Source of the DNA: Microvirga sp.
GTDB lineage: Bacteria > Pseudomonadota > Alphaproteobacteria > Rhizobiales > Beijerinckiaceae
Assembly (NCBI RefSeq): GCF_014699075.1
Contig: NZ_JACXAB010000034.1
Location: 1 to 45,257 of the forward strand
Direction of reading: 5' to 3'
Length of the DNA: 45,257 nucleotides
The notes under the pieces are model-generated. The model worked only from the letters and a program-made list of their open reading frames with translations. It ran no database searches and was not told the DNA's origin. Positions within the stretch are counted from its first letter, which is position 1; each line of letters begins with the position of its first letter. Below are positions 32,323 to 40,517 of this stretch, in pieces. Made by a program: the position numbers and the translations under genes.

Positions 32323-32579
32323 TGTAAGGTTGAGAATACCGGCCCCGCCTGCCTGCAAGGCTCAGCCAAGGAGCCTCCGGAATGCGAAGCCATACTCTGG
32401 GGAAAGCTTGTGGCACCTGAACCTAGCTTGGCAATAATCGGTCTAATGACTCCCATGCCCCAACAAAGCGGCCGGGCTATAGAGATCTGCCTGGGAGTAT
32501 TGCACATTGGCCTCATCGGCACCTCTGCTCGATGGGGGTCCCTGAGCGAACCATTGCCAGCAAGGAGGCACATTTCCTC

Positions 32580-32735
32580 TCAGATGCTCGCCAGCAGGAG
32601 GCCTGCTCCGATGAAGGAGCTGACGGAGGCGACAAAGAGGAGCGCTGCGCACGGTAGCGAAGGGTCCGTGCCTGGGATGTTTGCAGAATCGGGCGCCGGT
32701 GTTTGAGGCACTTCTGTTACGGAGGGGCGGTTCAT
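32580..32735 (-). CDS. possible small single-helix membrane protein (51 aa)
   Basis: Frame MNRPSVTEVPQTPAPDS followed by a C-terminal hydrophobic helix (AALLFVASVSSFIGAGLLLAS). The Pro-rich start and the tail anchor look real, but the ribosome site (GAGG) is poor and no family is recognised. Confidence 0.3.
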   Translation of the reverse strand: MNRPSVTEVPQTPAPDSANIPGTDPSLPCAALLFVASVSSFIGAGLLLASI

Positions 32736-33145
32736 GGCTGACACTGCCTCGTCGGTTGACGTCACATGAATGACAAACGAAGACAGCCACGAGCTTATTC
32801 CTTCACGAAATATATACGGACGTTTCAGGCGCACCGAGATCGCCCACACTGGCTCATCCAACGATGAGGGCGACCCTCGCAGGAGCGATGGGCAGACGAT
32901 TCTACGACGGCTGATGGTTGATGTTGGCGGGATTGATGACGAGGAATGTTCGAAATTGGCACATCTCGGAAGAAGCGCCTTTATCTGTTCCTACGCGCTG
33001 AGCGGATCTTCATTTCACTTGTAGTTAGTTACTGTTTGACCCGATGCAGACCTCGGCGCAGGATCTTTGTTGGAGACATTTGACGTCCAGCCACCAGCCT
33101 AGTTCATCTTGCCCGCAGCACTGGGGGGCGGCCCAGGCGGATGGA
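32736..33145. other. intergenic region
   Basis: No supported gene in about 410 bp. A plus-strand frame of 84 codons at 32770 has no ribosome site and no recognisable features, so it is not called. Confidence 0.4.
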
Positions 33146-33370
33146 TTAGCGTCGCCGTACACGCCGCCGTTGGTTGTCGCCCTGGACCTCGTCCACGACG
33201 CCGCCGGGTGCGCCAGCCACCGCGCCAGCCCCAGCGCCAACCACCGCTCCGACTGGTCCGCCCACCACCGCTCCGGCAGTGGCACCGACTGCCGTGCTGG
33301 TGCCCTGTTGTCGGGTGGCGCAGGCCCCGGCCAGGAGACACAGGGCTGCAACGAGCGCGAGCTTTTGCAT
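33146..33370 (-). CDS. glycine-zipper lipoprotein (74 aa)
   Basis: Small lipoprotein with signal peptide MQKLALVAALCLLAGAC, where the lipobox LAGAC gives a lipid-modified Cys at residue 17. The mature part is a glycine zipper (TAVGATAGAVVGGPVGAVVG and on), then a basic tail ending in RRRVRRR. GGAGGA precedes the ATG at 33370 by six bases, favouring this start over an upstream ATG. Related proteins are outer-membrane lipoproteins of unknown or structural role. Confidence 0.82.
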   Translation of the reverse strand: MQKLALVAALCLLAGACATRQQGTSTAVGATAGAVVGGPVGAVVGAGAGAVAGAPGGVVDEVQGDNQRRRVRRR

Positions 33371-33794
33371 AGATTTCCTCCATGTGGTCTGAGTGACGAC
33401 CATTGGGACAACTCAGCCAGAACTGGACAGTGCGAGGGTCGGACCGGCACATCTGTAATGGGTCGGGCACCGCCACAGGCTCGAAGGATAGGTGTCGCGA
33501 TGAGCCCGCGCGGTGTTGTCCGCGGTGCGGGCCAGGATATCTCGGAACCTCTGGCACCATTGCCGCTTAACCTGGATCAACAAGATCAAGAATAGGTCGC
33601 CTCGCGCGGCCGAACTTAGGGACGAGCGCCCTCGAACATCAGTCTCAGACGAGTAAACGCCTGCCAAGCACGGGTAACTGCCTGATCGCTTCAGTGTCAT
33701 GCGTAAATGCTTTGGTGCAAGCGATATGACTGTGTCACACGCTTTGGGCCAAGCTGAAGCTCGGGCCCTTCAACTCGACAGATTGTGAGGGACA
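33371..33794. other. intergenic region between divergent lipoprotein and phasin genes
   Basis: About 420 bp without a supported gene, containing the divergent promoters. I saw no clean EcfG-type promoter (GGAAC, 16-17 nt, CGTT) in it. Confidence 0.4.
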
Positions 33795-34790
33795 ATGACG
33801 ACCAACAGACGATATACCCAAGCCCCGCCAGACAAGGCGAACGAGCTCTTCGACAGGCTGCTCGCCACGTCCGACAATGCGGTCAAAACCCGTGAGCGGC
33901 TCCTCGCCGACCTGAAGGAAGAGCTGGAGCTTCTCGCCTCCTTGCAGGAGGAACACCTGTTTCCTGTGCTGACCCGGCATGGGATGCAGGATCTCGTGTG
34001 GGAGGCCACCACCGACAACCAGCAAACGGCTGCTCTCCTGGGTGAGCTGGAGCGCATGCCGAAGAACAGCGCTGAGTTCTTCGACAAGGTGACGGAGCTC
34101 AGACGAGCCTTCCAGCAGCATATCCGAGATGACCGCAAGGAACTGCTTCCCGCGGTGCTCAAGGTGCTGAGCGACGAGGAGGCCAACGCTATAGCCGAGA
34201 CAGTGGAGGATGAAATGGCCAACATTGATGAAATGAAGCGAACTGAGGCTCGACGGGCCCGTGAGCAGGGTGAAGCGGTGCAGCGGGTCACCGAGGATGT
34301 GGCCGACACATTGCGCGCAGGTGTCGAAAGTGCTCAGACCATGGCTCAGGCCATGCAGGAGGCGGTGACCAACAGCTTCAGCGCCTTCTCGGAGCTGGCC
34401 CGCCGCTCCACGGGGCAGACGCTGCCGTTGGCAAGCCGGCCAGAGGGTGAGGTCCAAGGGATGACCGAGGAGGCGGCGCACAACCTACGAGCTGTGGCCC
34501 AGTCCGGCACGGCCTTGGCCCGTGGGCTCCAGGAGGTGTCGCGCGAAGTAGTCTCCCGCAGCCAGCAGCGCCTGCAACGCAACCTCGACGGCTTACAGGC
34601 TCTGGCCCGCTGCCGCTCGATGACGGACTTCCTCGAGGTGCAGAGCTCGCTGCTGCGCGACAACTTGGAACAGACGGTCGAGAACAGCCGGCGCCTCGCC
34701 GAGCTCACGCTTCAGATGACCGATGAGGCTACCAAAACCGTGACCGTGCAGGGTGAGAAAACCGCCCAGCGTTTCAACCGCGCGGCCTGA
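33795..34790 (+). CDS. hemerythrin-like/phasin fusion protein
   Basis: Protein of 331 residues. The N-terminal half resembles an HHE cation-binding (hemerythrin-like) four-helix domain, with EEHLFPVLTRHG near residue 52 and QQHIRDDRKELLP near 107. The first ligand position, usually DH, reads DN (SDNAVKT). The C-terminal half (about 200-331) is phasin-like: helical, with MTDFLEVQSSLLRDNLEQ and RRLAELTLQMTDEAT. Phasins coat PHB granules. The architecture suggests an iron- or oxygen-sensitive granule or stress protein. GAGG lies just before the ATG, and a strong stem-loop follows the stop. Confidence 0.8.
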   Translation: MTTNRRYTQAPPDKANELFDRLLATSDNAVKTRERLLADLKEELELLASLQEEHLFPVLTRHGMQDLVWEATTDNQQTAALLGELERMPKNSAEFFDKVTELRRAFQQHIRDDRKELLPAVLKVLSDEEANAIAETVEDEMANIDEMKRTEARRAREQGEAVQRVTEDVADTLRAGVESAQTMAQAMQEAVTNSFSAFSELARRSTGQTLPLASRPEGEVQGMTEEAAHNLRAVAQSGTALARGLQEVSREVVSRSQQRLQRNLDGLQALARCRSMTDFLEVQSSLLRDNLEQTVENSRRLAELTLQMTDEATKTVTVQGEKTAQRFNRAA

Positions 34791-34816
34791 GCCTCACGCT
34801 GGGCTTTGACAGCCAA

Positions 34817-34840
34817 GCTCCCGGCTTTCGGGCCGGGAGC
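34817..34840 (+). terminator. stem-loop after the hemerythrin/phasin gene
   Basis: GCTCCCGGC (34817-34825) and GCCGGGAGC (34832-34840) form a perfect 9-bp stem with loop TTTCGG. It lies 27 bp after the stop codon. The U-run is missing, so termination may be partial or the loop may protect the mRNA end. Confidence 0.65.
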
Positions 34841-35165
34841 CCTGCCATCACAAACATGCCGGCGCTCCATCGTTTTATGTGGTTAGATTCCCATGGATAA
34901 GCTCGACCTGCCATTCGAACTGTGTCGCGCTTCCAGGGATCCGCGTTCCGGCACCCCAAGATCGTCGAGCATGTGTCCAGCAGCGCTGGCAACTCACGAC
35001 CGTGCTGCGTGAAACCCGCTGCGCTGGGTCCCGTTGAACCTGGAGACATGGAAGCGCAAAGCGGGCCATCCCATGACAAAGGCTGGTGCACGCACAGGTC
35101 ACGTTGATCTCCGCCACTCGAAGAAGGCACGTGCGACCAGTGCCGCTGATCGAGGCCATCGGACA
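34841..35165. other. leader region before the PAS-LuxR gene
   Basis: About 325 bp with no separate gene. The open frame of the PAS-LuxR protein extends upstream to 35034, but low-complexity content and lack of a good ribosome site make the extension doubtful. Confidence 0.4.
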
Positions 35166-36728
35166 ATGGAGAACGGGTCGAGCGATCAAGCGCCGGACCG
35201 TTCGCAACTGGAGCAGATCATTGCCGGCCTGAGCGAAGGCGTGATCCTGGTCGAGCCGGATCAGACCATCACCTATGCCAACGAAGCCGCGCTTGAGATG
35301 CACGGGGTCACCACCCTCGATGAGCTCGGCCGCAACGTTGACGAGTACCGCAAGAACTTCGTGCTACGCCATCACAGCAGCGATCTCCTCAACCACGGCC
35401 GTTATCCCATCGACCGCGTTGTGGCTGGCGAGGCTTTTGAGGACGTGGTGGTCGTAGTGGCGCACCAATCCAACCAAGACCGGGACCGGACCCATCGCAT
35501 CCGCAGCCTCGTCATCACCGATCATGGCGGCAATCCCGATTGTCTCGTGCTCATCGTTCATGACATCAGCGGACAGATTGAGGCCGAGCACCGCTTCGAG
35601 CGAGCCTTCGCGGCCAACCCGGCCCCTGCCGCCATTTGCCGTCTCACGGATTTGCGCTTCGTCAAGGTGAACGACGGCTTCCTGGAGCTCACCGGCTACA
35701 AACGCGAGGATGTATTGGGCCGGACCGTGTACGAGATTGATGTGCTGGAGCGCGCCGAGCGCCGCAGCCTCGCGCTTGAGCGGCTGCGGGCGGGCGAGAC
35801 CGTCCCGCAGATGGAAGCCTGCCTCACCGTGCCCAGTGATCGCGGGGGACGGCAGGTGGTTGTAGCCGGCCAGCCGATCGAGGTTGGCGAAGTGCCTTGC
35901 ATGCTGTTCACCTTCGCCGACCTGGAGCCGCGCAGGAAGGCTGAGGCGGCGCTGCGCCAGTCCGAGGAGCGCTTTGCCAAAGCCTTCTGCCTAGCTCCTG
36001 TGCCCACCACCATCAGCACCGCCGATGATCATCGGCTGATTGAAGTCAATGAAGCCTTCTCACGAGTGCTGGGCTACCGTGCTCAAGACGTGGTTGGCTA
36101 CTCTGCGGGTGACATCGGCCTCTGGGTCAACGACGAGGAATGTTGCCGCTTCGAAGCCGATCTTGCCAAGGTCGGTGTCGTCAGGGACTTCGAGGCTTGC
36201 CTGCGGGCAAAGGGCGGCGAAGAGCTCGAGTGCCTGATATCAGCCGAGGCCATCATGCTGAGCGAGCGCAAGTGCATCCTGTGCTCGTTCCAGGATATCA
36301 CCGCCCGCCGGCGTTCGGAGGAGGAACTCGTCAGGGCCATCGAGGCGGTGATGGCGGACGCATCCTGGTTCAGCCGCGGCGTGGTCGAGAAGCTTGCCGC
36401 CTTGCGCCACCCGCCCCGGCCCGGCCAGTCACCGGCACAAGTCGCCGCCAGTGTGGCTGATTTGACGCCGCGAGAGCGCGAGGTGCTTACCCTTGTCTGC
36501 CAGGGCAAGAGCGACCCTGAGATCGGAACGGAGCTCAAGCTCGCCCGCAATACGGTGCGCAACCACGTCGCGTCCCTATACCAGAAGCTTGGGGTCAACC
36601 GGCGCAGCGCTCTGATCGTGTGGGCGCGCGAGCGCGGCATCGGGGCTGAAGGTATCGTGGCCAAGCTCCCGAAGGCGCCAAAAAGAGGTGCAGGAAAACC
36701 GGGTCGGCTAGTGCAGAAAAACCAATAG
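35166..36728 (+). CDS. PAS-PAS-PAS-LuxR transcriptional regulator
   Basis: Protein of 520 residues from the ATG at 35166. PAS 1 starts at LEQIIAGLSEGVILVEPDQT, PAS 2 near FERAFAANPAPAAICR, and PAS 3 near RFAKAFCLAPVPTTIS. Short helical linkers such as DLEPRRKAEAALRQSEER join them. A LuxR HTH closes the chain (DLTPREREVLTLVCQGKSD, NTVRNHVASLYQKLGV), followed by a basic tail. No kinase domain is present, so it probably senses a small ligand or redox state directly and acts on DNA. It lies next to CsbD and two EcfG-type sigma genes. The start could lie further upstream. Confidence 0.85.
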   Translation: MENGSSDQAPDRSQLEQIIAGLSEGVILVEPDQTITYANEAALEMHGVTTLDELGRNVDEYRKNFVLRHHSSDLLNHGRYPIDRVVAGEAFEDVVVVVAHQSNQDRDRTHRIRSLVITDHGGNPDCLVLIVHDISGQIEAEHRFERAFAANPAPAAICRLTDLRFVKVNDGFLELTGYKREDVLGRTVYEIDVLERAERRSLALERLRAGETVPQMEACLTVPSDRGGRQVVVAGQPIEVGEVPCMLFTFADLEPRRKAEAALRQSEERFAKAFCLAPVPTTISTADDHRLIEVNEAFSRVLGYRAQDVVGYSAGDIGLWVNDEECCRFEADLAKVGVVRDFEACLRAKGGEELECLISAEAIMLSERKCILCSFQDITARRRSEEELVRAIEAVMADASWFSRGVVEKLAALRHPPRPGQSPAQVAASVADLTPREREVLTLVCQGKSDPEIGTELKLARNTVRNHVASLYQKLGVNRRSALIVWARERGIGAEGIVAKLPKAPKRGAGKPGRLVQKNQ

Positions 36729-36829
36729 AAAAATCGATGAACTTTAGTGATTTGAATGGGTTAGGAGCTGTGATAACACCGTCAGCGGACTGGTTGTCAC
36801 GGGCACATCATCCTACCCCGGAGGCTACT

Positions 36830-37015
36830 ATGGACAAGGATCGGGTTGCAGGCAGCGCGAAGCAGGCCAAAGGCACCGTCAAGGAAGCCATCGGCAAGGT
36901 CACAGGCGACAGCAAAACCCAGGCCGATGGGGCTGCCGAGAAGACGGCAGGCCAGGCGCAGAATGCCGTTGGCGGCATCAAGGACACGATGCGCGACGCC
37001 ACCAAGCCCCGCTGA
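36830..37015 (+). CDS. CsbD family stress protein
   Basis: Protein of 61 residues with the CsbD core DKDRVAGSAKQAKGTVKEA and a second half-repeat QADGAAEKTAGQAQNAVGG. CsbD-type proteins are small hydrophilic stress-induced proteins, and their biochemical role is unknown. GGAGG lies six bases before the ATG at 36830. The gene is 102 bp after the PAS-LuxR gene and 142 bp before the sigma factor gene. Confidence 0.9.
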   Translation: MDKDRVAGSAKQAKGTVKEAIGKVTGDSKTQADGAAEKTAGQAQNAVGGIKDTMRDATKPR

Positions 37016-37157
37016 CCAAGATCTGCTGTCACCGGCAGAAGCGGCGCAGCTCGGCTAACACCATACCCACTTGGTGACATCGAGATCATGAAGACCAAAC
37101 CTCGCGGGCTGCCCGCGGGCATAGGCAGCAGCGCGCGCTAATCTCTGGAGTGTGACC

Positions 37158-37904
37158 ATGGTTAGGCTGTCAAAGCTGAAGACTGATCCAGGGCATGGAC
37201 GACACCCTCCTCGACAGCAGATGGGTCCGTTGGTCTGCGCTGTCCTGGACAGCAGCGTACAAGCTCACCTCGGCCAACACCTTCGAGCCTGCTATAGCGA
37301 TCCTGCCGAGGAGAAACTCCCGCCCAACCTCGCCCGGCTTCTTGATCGAGTTGCACAGGTTATCCGTGCCCGCACTGAGTTGGTCGACCAAGCATTCGTC
37401 GACGAAATCCTGGCCAGTGTGACGTCGCTGCGGGCTTTCGCAATCTCACTGACGCGGGATGCCCTTCAGGCCGATGACCTAGTGCAGGAGACGGTGCTGA
37501 GAGCCATCAGTAAGCGGGAGCAGTTTGTGGCCGGCACGAACCTTCAGGCCTGGCTCTTCACCATCCTGCGCAACCAGTTCTGTTCGGACCACCGCAAGTC
37601 GCTGCGCGAGATCGAGGATGCGGACGGATCCTATGCAGCAAGCATGATCGCCCTGCCGGACCAAGAGGACAGGATCATGATTCATGATCTCGAGGCAGCC
37701 CTCCAGAAGCTGCCAGAGGGTCAGCGTGAGGCGATCCTGCTCGTGGGTGCGGACGGGCTGTCTTATGAGGAAGCAGCCCAAGCACTCGGTTGTGCTGTCG
37801 GAACCGTCAAGAGCCGGGTCAACCGCGCTCGTAATTGTCTGGCCGAGTTCATGAGGCTCGCCGGCGAGGATGGCCTTGCCAGATCCCATATTTCGGAACT
37901 GTGA
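37158..37904 (+). CDS. ecfG: EcfG-type sigma factor with N-terminal NepR-like segment
   Basis: Protein of 248 residues. Sigma region 2 (about 85-150) contains QADDLVQETVLRAI and LQAWLFTILRNQFCS. Sigma region 4 has LPEGQREAILLVGADGLSYEEAA and VGTVKSRVNRARN, the signature of the EcfG/ECF15 group. Residues 38-65 read LGQHLRACYSDPAEEKLPPN then LARLLDRV. This matches the NepR anti-sigma core (LRxxY, then LP/VP, then L-x-x-LL). Sigma and anti-sigma signatures therefore sit in one chain. The ATG at 37158 follows GGAG by seven bases. It is the first of three closely spaced genes. Confidence 0.85.
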   Translation: MVRLSKLKTDPGHGRHPPRQQMGPLVCAVLDSSVQAHLGQHLRACYSDPAEEKLPPNLARLLDRVAQVIRARTELVDQAFVDEILASVTSLRAFAISLTRDALQADDLVQETVLRAISKREQFVAGTNLQAWLFTILRNQFCSDHRKSLREIEDADGSYAASMIALPDQEDRIMIHDLEAALQKLPEGQREAILLVGADGLSYEEAAQALGCAVGTVKSRVNRARNCLAEFMRLAGEDGLARSHISEL

Positions 37905-37926
37905 GGGATGCTATGCACAGGAGAAG

Positions 37927-38133
37927 ATGGCAATGCTCAAGGACGTTGAGAAGAGCACCGAAACCGTCTCCGCTTTCGAGCGTCGCACCACAGTTGGCGT
38001 GGAGGATGGACGCGGCACCAGTGTGATGGGCACAGGCATAACAAGCCCGTTAGTAGGGAGTGATTTTCACCGAGTGGAGAGAGTGGCTCGGCGCCGAACA
38101 CGCCGTGGTTCGGCAGGGGAACAACCATCATGA
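37927..38133 (+). CDS. small protein between two sigma factor genes (68 aa)
   Basis: Frame beginning MAMLKDVEKSTETVSAFERR, with a Gly/Thr-rich centre (GTSVMGTGITSPL) and a basic end (RRRTRRGSAG). AGGAG lies just before the ATG. It begins 22 bp after the first sigma gene, and its TGA overlaps the ATG of the second sigma gene (ATGA), so translation is probably coupled. In classic loci nepR occupies this exact position, but no LRxxY-type NepR motif is visible here. No known family is recognised. Confidence 0.5.
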   Translation: MAMLKDVEKSTETVSAFERRTTVGVEDGRGTSVMGTGITSPLVGSDFHRVERVARRRTRRGSAGEQPS

Positions 38134-38879
38134 GACCGTCGGATCTTACTCCAACGATGCGGCTTGACCGAGCCTCTCTTGCTCGACGCTTGGAACTGCC
38201 AGTCTCGGCTGCCCTCAAGACCGGCAGAATGGACAATGATGCTCAGCAACTCCGTGCTTCGTATGACAAGCCTGCCGACGACAAGCGTATCGAGCCGCAG
38301 CACCGGCTTATCCACCCTGATCTTATACCGATCGGCGAAGCCTTCATCGAAGGAATCGTGACGAACGTTCCTTCGCTTCGCTGTTTTGCAATCTCGCTCG
38401 CGCGGAGTGCCGATCAGGCGGAGGACCTCGTGCAGGAGACGGTACTCAGAGCCATCAGCAAGCAGGAGTTGTTCCAACCCGGCACGAACCTCCAGGCGTG
38501 GCTCTTCGCGATCCTGCGCAATCTGTTCTGCTCGGCCTGCCGCAGAAGCAAGCGTGAGGTGGAGGATGCAGATGGATCCTATGCCGCAACGCTGATCTCC
38601 ATCCCAGATCAGGATGACAGGCTCATGCTGAAGGATCTTGCAGCCGCACTGGCGAAGCTGCCCGAGGGGCAGCGCAAAGCGATCCTGCTCGTGGGCGCAG
38701 AAGGCATGAGCTACGAAGCAGCGGCTCAAACCCTAGGCTGTGCGATCGGCACGATCCAGAGCCGTGTGAACCGAGCCCGGAACCATCTGGCCGAACTGAC
38801 GAGTCTCGAGTGGAGAGAACAGTGTCGCCGAGGGGCAACTAAGGCAAAAATGTCCGCTGAAAGACCAGCATTGGGTTAG
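38130..38879 (+). CDS. ecfG: second EcfG-type sigma factor
   Basis: Protein of 249 residues, a clear paralogue of the preceding sigma factor. Region 2 has QAEDLVQETVLRAI and LQAWLFAILRNLFCS. Region 4 has LPEGQRKAILLVGAEGMSYEAAA and IGTIQSRVNRARN. The N terminus keeps only a trace of a NepR-like element (QQLRASYDK) without the LP and LL positions. The ATG at 38130 overlaps the stop of the small gene before it; ATG 38157 and 38229 are alternatives. Alphaproteobacteria often carry several EcfG paralogues with divided roles. Confidence 0.88.
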   Translation: MRPSDLTPTMRLDRASLARRLELPVSAALKTGRMDNDAQQLRASYDKPADDKRIEPQHRLIHPDLIPIGEAFIEGIVTNVPSLRCFAISLARSADQAEDLVQETVLRAISKQELFQPGTNLQAWLFAILRNLFCSACRRSKREVEDADGSYAATLISIPDQDDRLMLKDLAAALAKLPEGQRKAILLVGAEGMSYEAAAQTLGCAIGTIQSRVNRARNHLAELTSLEWREQCRRGATKAKMSAERPALG

Positions 38880-38985
38880 CGTCAGTCCACCAGCCGAGAC
38901 CATGTGTGGAGCGATTGGAAAGGCACAACAGTGGTGTTTGGAGCAATTCGTGTTAGTCTTTCCGTCCCTTTGTAGGAGGGAGATC

Positions 38986-39249
38986 CTGGATACCGAGCAG
39001 TTCGGCCAGGTCGATGCCGAGGCCATGTCCGTCTACCGCCGCGCGTTGGGGTACTTCGCGGCCGACCGGGTTTGGATCGCCGCCCTCGTTGCTCTGATCG
39101 GCGTGTCCATCTGCGTGGGTCTGCTTGAGACATGGCCGCTGGCGGTCCTGATTGACAGCGTCCTGACGGGCCAGCCCAAAGGTGATTGGGTGCACGCCCT
39201 CTTCCTGTCGATCCTGCCCGCCGACAAGGCGGGGCAGGTGGTTGGGTGT
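38986..39249 (+). pseudogene. ABC transporter permease/ATPase gene, N-terminal fragment
   Basis: The translation runs DTEQFGQVDAEAMSVYRRAL, then a membrane helix (VWIAALVALIGVSICVGLL) and LAVLIDSVLTGQ. This is the start of an MsbA-like half-transporter. A strong AGGAGGG lies just before a CTG codon at 38986 where ATG would be expected. The frame is cut at the left end of the second IS6 element (39250), and no continuation is found beyond the element. It is disabled by both start loss and truncation. Confidence 0.7.
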
Positions 39250-40063
39250 TGTCACGGTAACTTGGCGTCAGGATATCCTACGGTAGGCCGAGCGGCATGA
39301 ACCTGCCGGCTGTCAGCTACAAGCGCCACCGCTTTCCACCTCAGATCATCGCTCATGCTGTCTGGTTGTACTTCCGCTTCCCGCTGAGCTTGCGCTTGGT
39401 CGAGGAAATGCTGCTTGAGCGGGGTATCGTCGTCTCCTACGAGACTGTGCGGCGCTGGGCGATGAAGTTCGGGCCATCTTACGCAGGCCGTCTCAGGCGC
39501 AAGACGTCAAGCCCTCGTGACATCTGGCACTTGGACGAGGTCGTGATCAGCATTGCCGGTCAGCAGCACTGGCTGTGGCGTGCCGTCGATCAGGATGGAT
39601 ACGTCCTCGACGAGATCGTCCAGACGCGGCGCGACACCAAGGCGGCCAAACGCTTGCTGAGGCGTCTGTTGAAGAGGCAGGGCTGCCCACCGCAACGGAT
39701 GATCACGGATAAGCTCGGCTCCTATGCGGCCGCCCGACGACCGATCATGCCGCGGATCGAGCATCGTTCACACAAGGGGCTGAATAACCGGGCCGAGAAC
39801 TCGCATGTTCCGTTGCGAAAGCGGGAGAGAATGATGCAGGGCTTTCGGTCTGTGGGAGGCCTGCAGCAGTACGTCAGTGTGTTCTCCGCTGTGCGCAACC
39901 TCTTCGTTCCGCCCCGCACTCGCCGCTCCGCCCTTGCCACCCACCTTCACCGCCTCACCGCCTCACCGCCATGGCGGAATGGCAAGGCGCGGCCAACCTC
40001 GCTGCCTGAGTGGCTCGAGCGGCGAAATCTGATTCAAGGCGTCCGGTTTTGGTTAAAGTGACA
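39250..40063 (+). mobile_element. IS6-family insertion sequence, copy 2 (intact)
   Basis: The imperfect terminal repeats are TGTCACGGTAACT (39250-39262) and GGTTAAAGTGACA (40051-40063). They match at TGTCAC and TAAC after reverse complementation, with mismatches between. The 814-bp element has one complete transposase. The flanks TTGGGTGT and TCGCCATG show no 8-bp target duplication. It has the same orientation as copy 1 and a clearly related but diverged sequence, roughly four-fifths identical by eye. Confidence 0.8.
39297..40061 (+). CDS. IS6 family transposase
   Basis: DDE transposase of 254 residues. The N-terminal HTH contains SYETVRRWAMKFG. The catalytic triad lies in WHLDEV (first Asp), ITDKLGSY (second Asp) and NNRAENSH (Glu). 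The ATG at 39297 is 34 bases inside the left repeat, and the stop is inside the right repeat. No lesion is present, unlike in copy 1. IS6-type enzymes act replicatively and make cointegrates and adjacent deletions, which fits the truncated genes at both copies. Confidence 0.92.
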   Translation: MNLPAVSYKRHRFPPQIIAHAVWLYFRFPLSLRLVEEMLLERGIVVSYETVRRWAMKFGPSYAGRLRRKTSSPRDIWHLDEVVISIAGQQHWLWRAVDQDGYVLDEIVQTRRDTKAAKRLLRRLLKRQGCPPQRMITDKLGSYAAARRPIMPRIEHRSHKGLNNRAENSHVPLRKRERMMQGFRSVGGLQQYVSVFSAVRNLFVPPRTRRSALATHLHRLTASPPWRNGKARPTSLPEWLERRNLIQGVRFWLK

Positions 40064-40067
40064 TCGC

Positions 40068-40208
40068 CATGAGTGGGATCTGCCGCCCAAGCCAAAGGGC
40101 ATGCGTTGGGCGACCCATCGCTCGTAGGTCGCCAAGTACGATGCGGCCGAGGAGATGCTCAATGGGCAACTCGCCCTGACAGCGGCACGTCTGATGAAGC
40201 GCTTATGA
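40068..40208 (+). pseudogene. fragment of an unknown gene with internal stop
   Basis: Immediately after IS6 copy 2 the frame reads HEWDLPPKPKGMRWATHRS, a TAG, then VAKYDAAEEMLNGQLALTA and ends at a TGA. The LPPKPKGMRW core recalls short hypothetical proteins of rhizobia, from memory only. It seems to be a C-terminal remnant left after IS6-mediated deletion. Confidence 0.4.
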
Positions 40209-40296
40209 CATTCGTTTAGCGTTAGTCGAGCCAAGGCTGAAACAGCGGATTGGTAATCTGCAACTGTCGTACGATTCCTTGGTGTGGAACACTCCT

Positions 40297-40461
40297 TTAC
40301 TCAAGGAAAGCTTGGATTTGCTGCTTGGCGTCCTCCCATGATATTCCATGCTGATAGCAGCACTCCAAATATTTCAGTGCTCGCTCACGATTGAGCTCAG
40401 GAACAGCCAGGGGCGCCTGCTCATCCAGAAAACACTGTCCTACAAAATCCTCGCGCGTCAT
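40297..40461 (-). CDS. small acidic protein of unknown function (54 aa)
   Basis: Frame MTREDFVGQCFLDEQAPLAV followed by PELNRERALKYLECC and ending ISWEDAKQQIQAFLE. It has balanced charged residues and predicted helices. The ribosome site is weak (GGGATCCCCG before the ATG at 40461). The neighbouring minus-strand genes at 40518 and 40806 have the same orientation, so it could belong to one group. No family is recognised. Confidence 0.5.
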   Translation of the reverse strand: MTREDFVGQCFLDEQAPLAVPELNRERALKYLECCYQHGISWEDAKQQIQAFLE

Positions 40462-40517
40462 CGGGGATCCCACTGGCCGTCAGACCGGCGCATCCGTTCC
40501 CCTGTGCCAGTGATAGG

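Noticed and set aside
32770..33024. Plus-strand frame of 84 codons
   Set aside because: No ribosome site, no family resemblance and no neighbour context.
33371..38130. EcfG-dependent promoters (GGAAC, 16-17 nt, CGTT) before stress genes
   Set aside because: I searched the visible GGAAC and GTTCC sites by eye; none has CGTT at the right distance. A position-weight scan could still find weaker ones.
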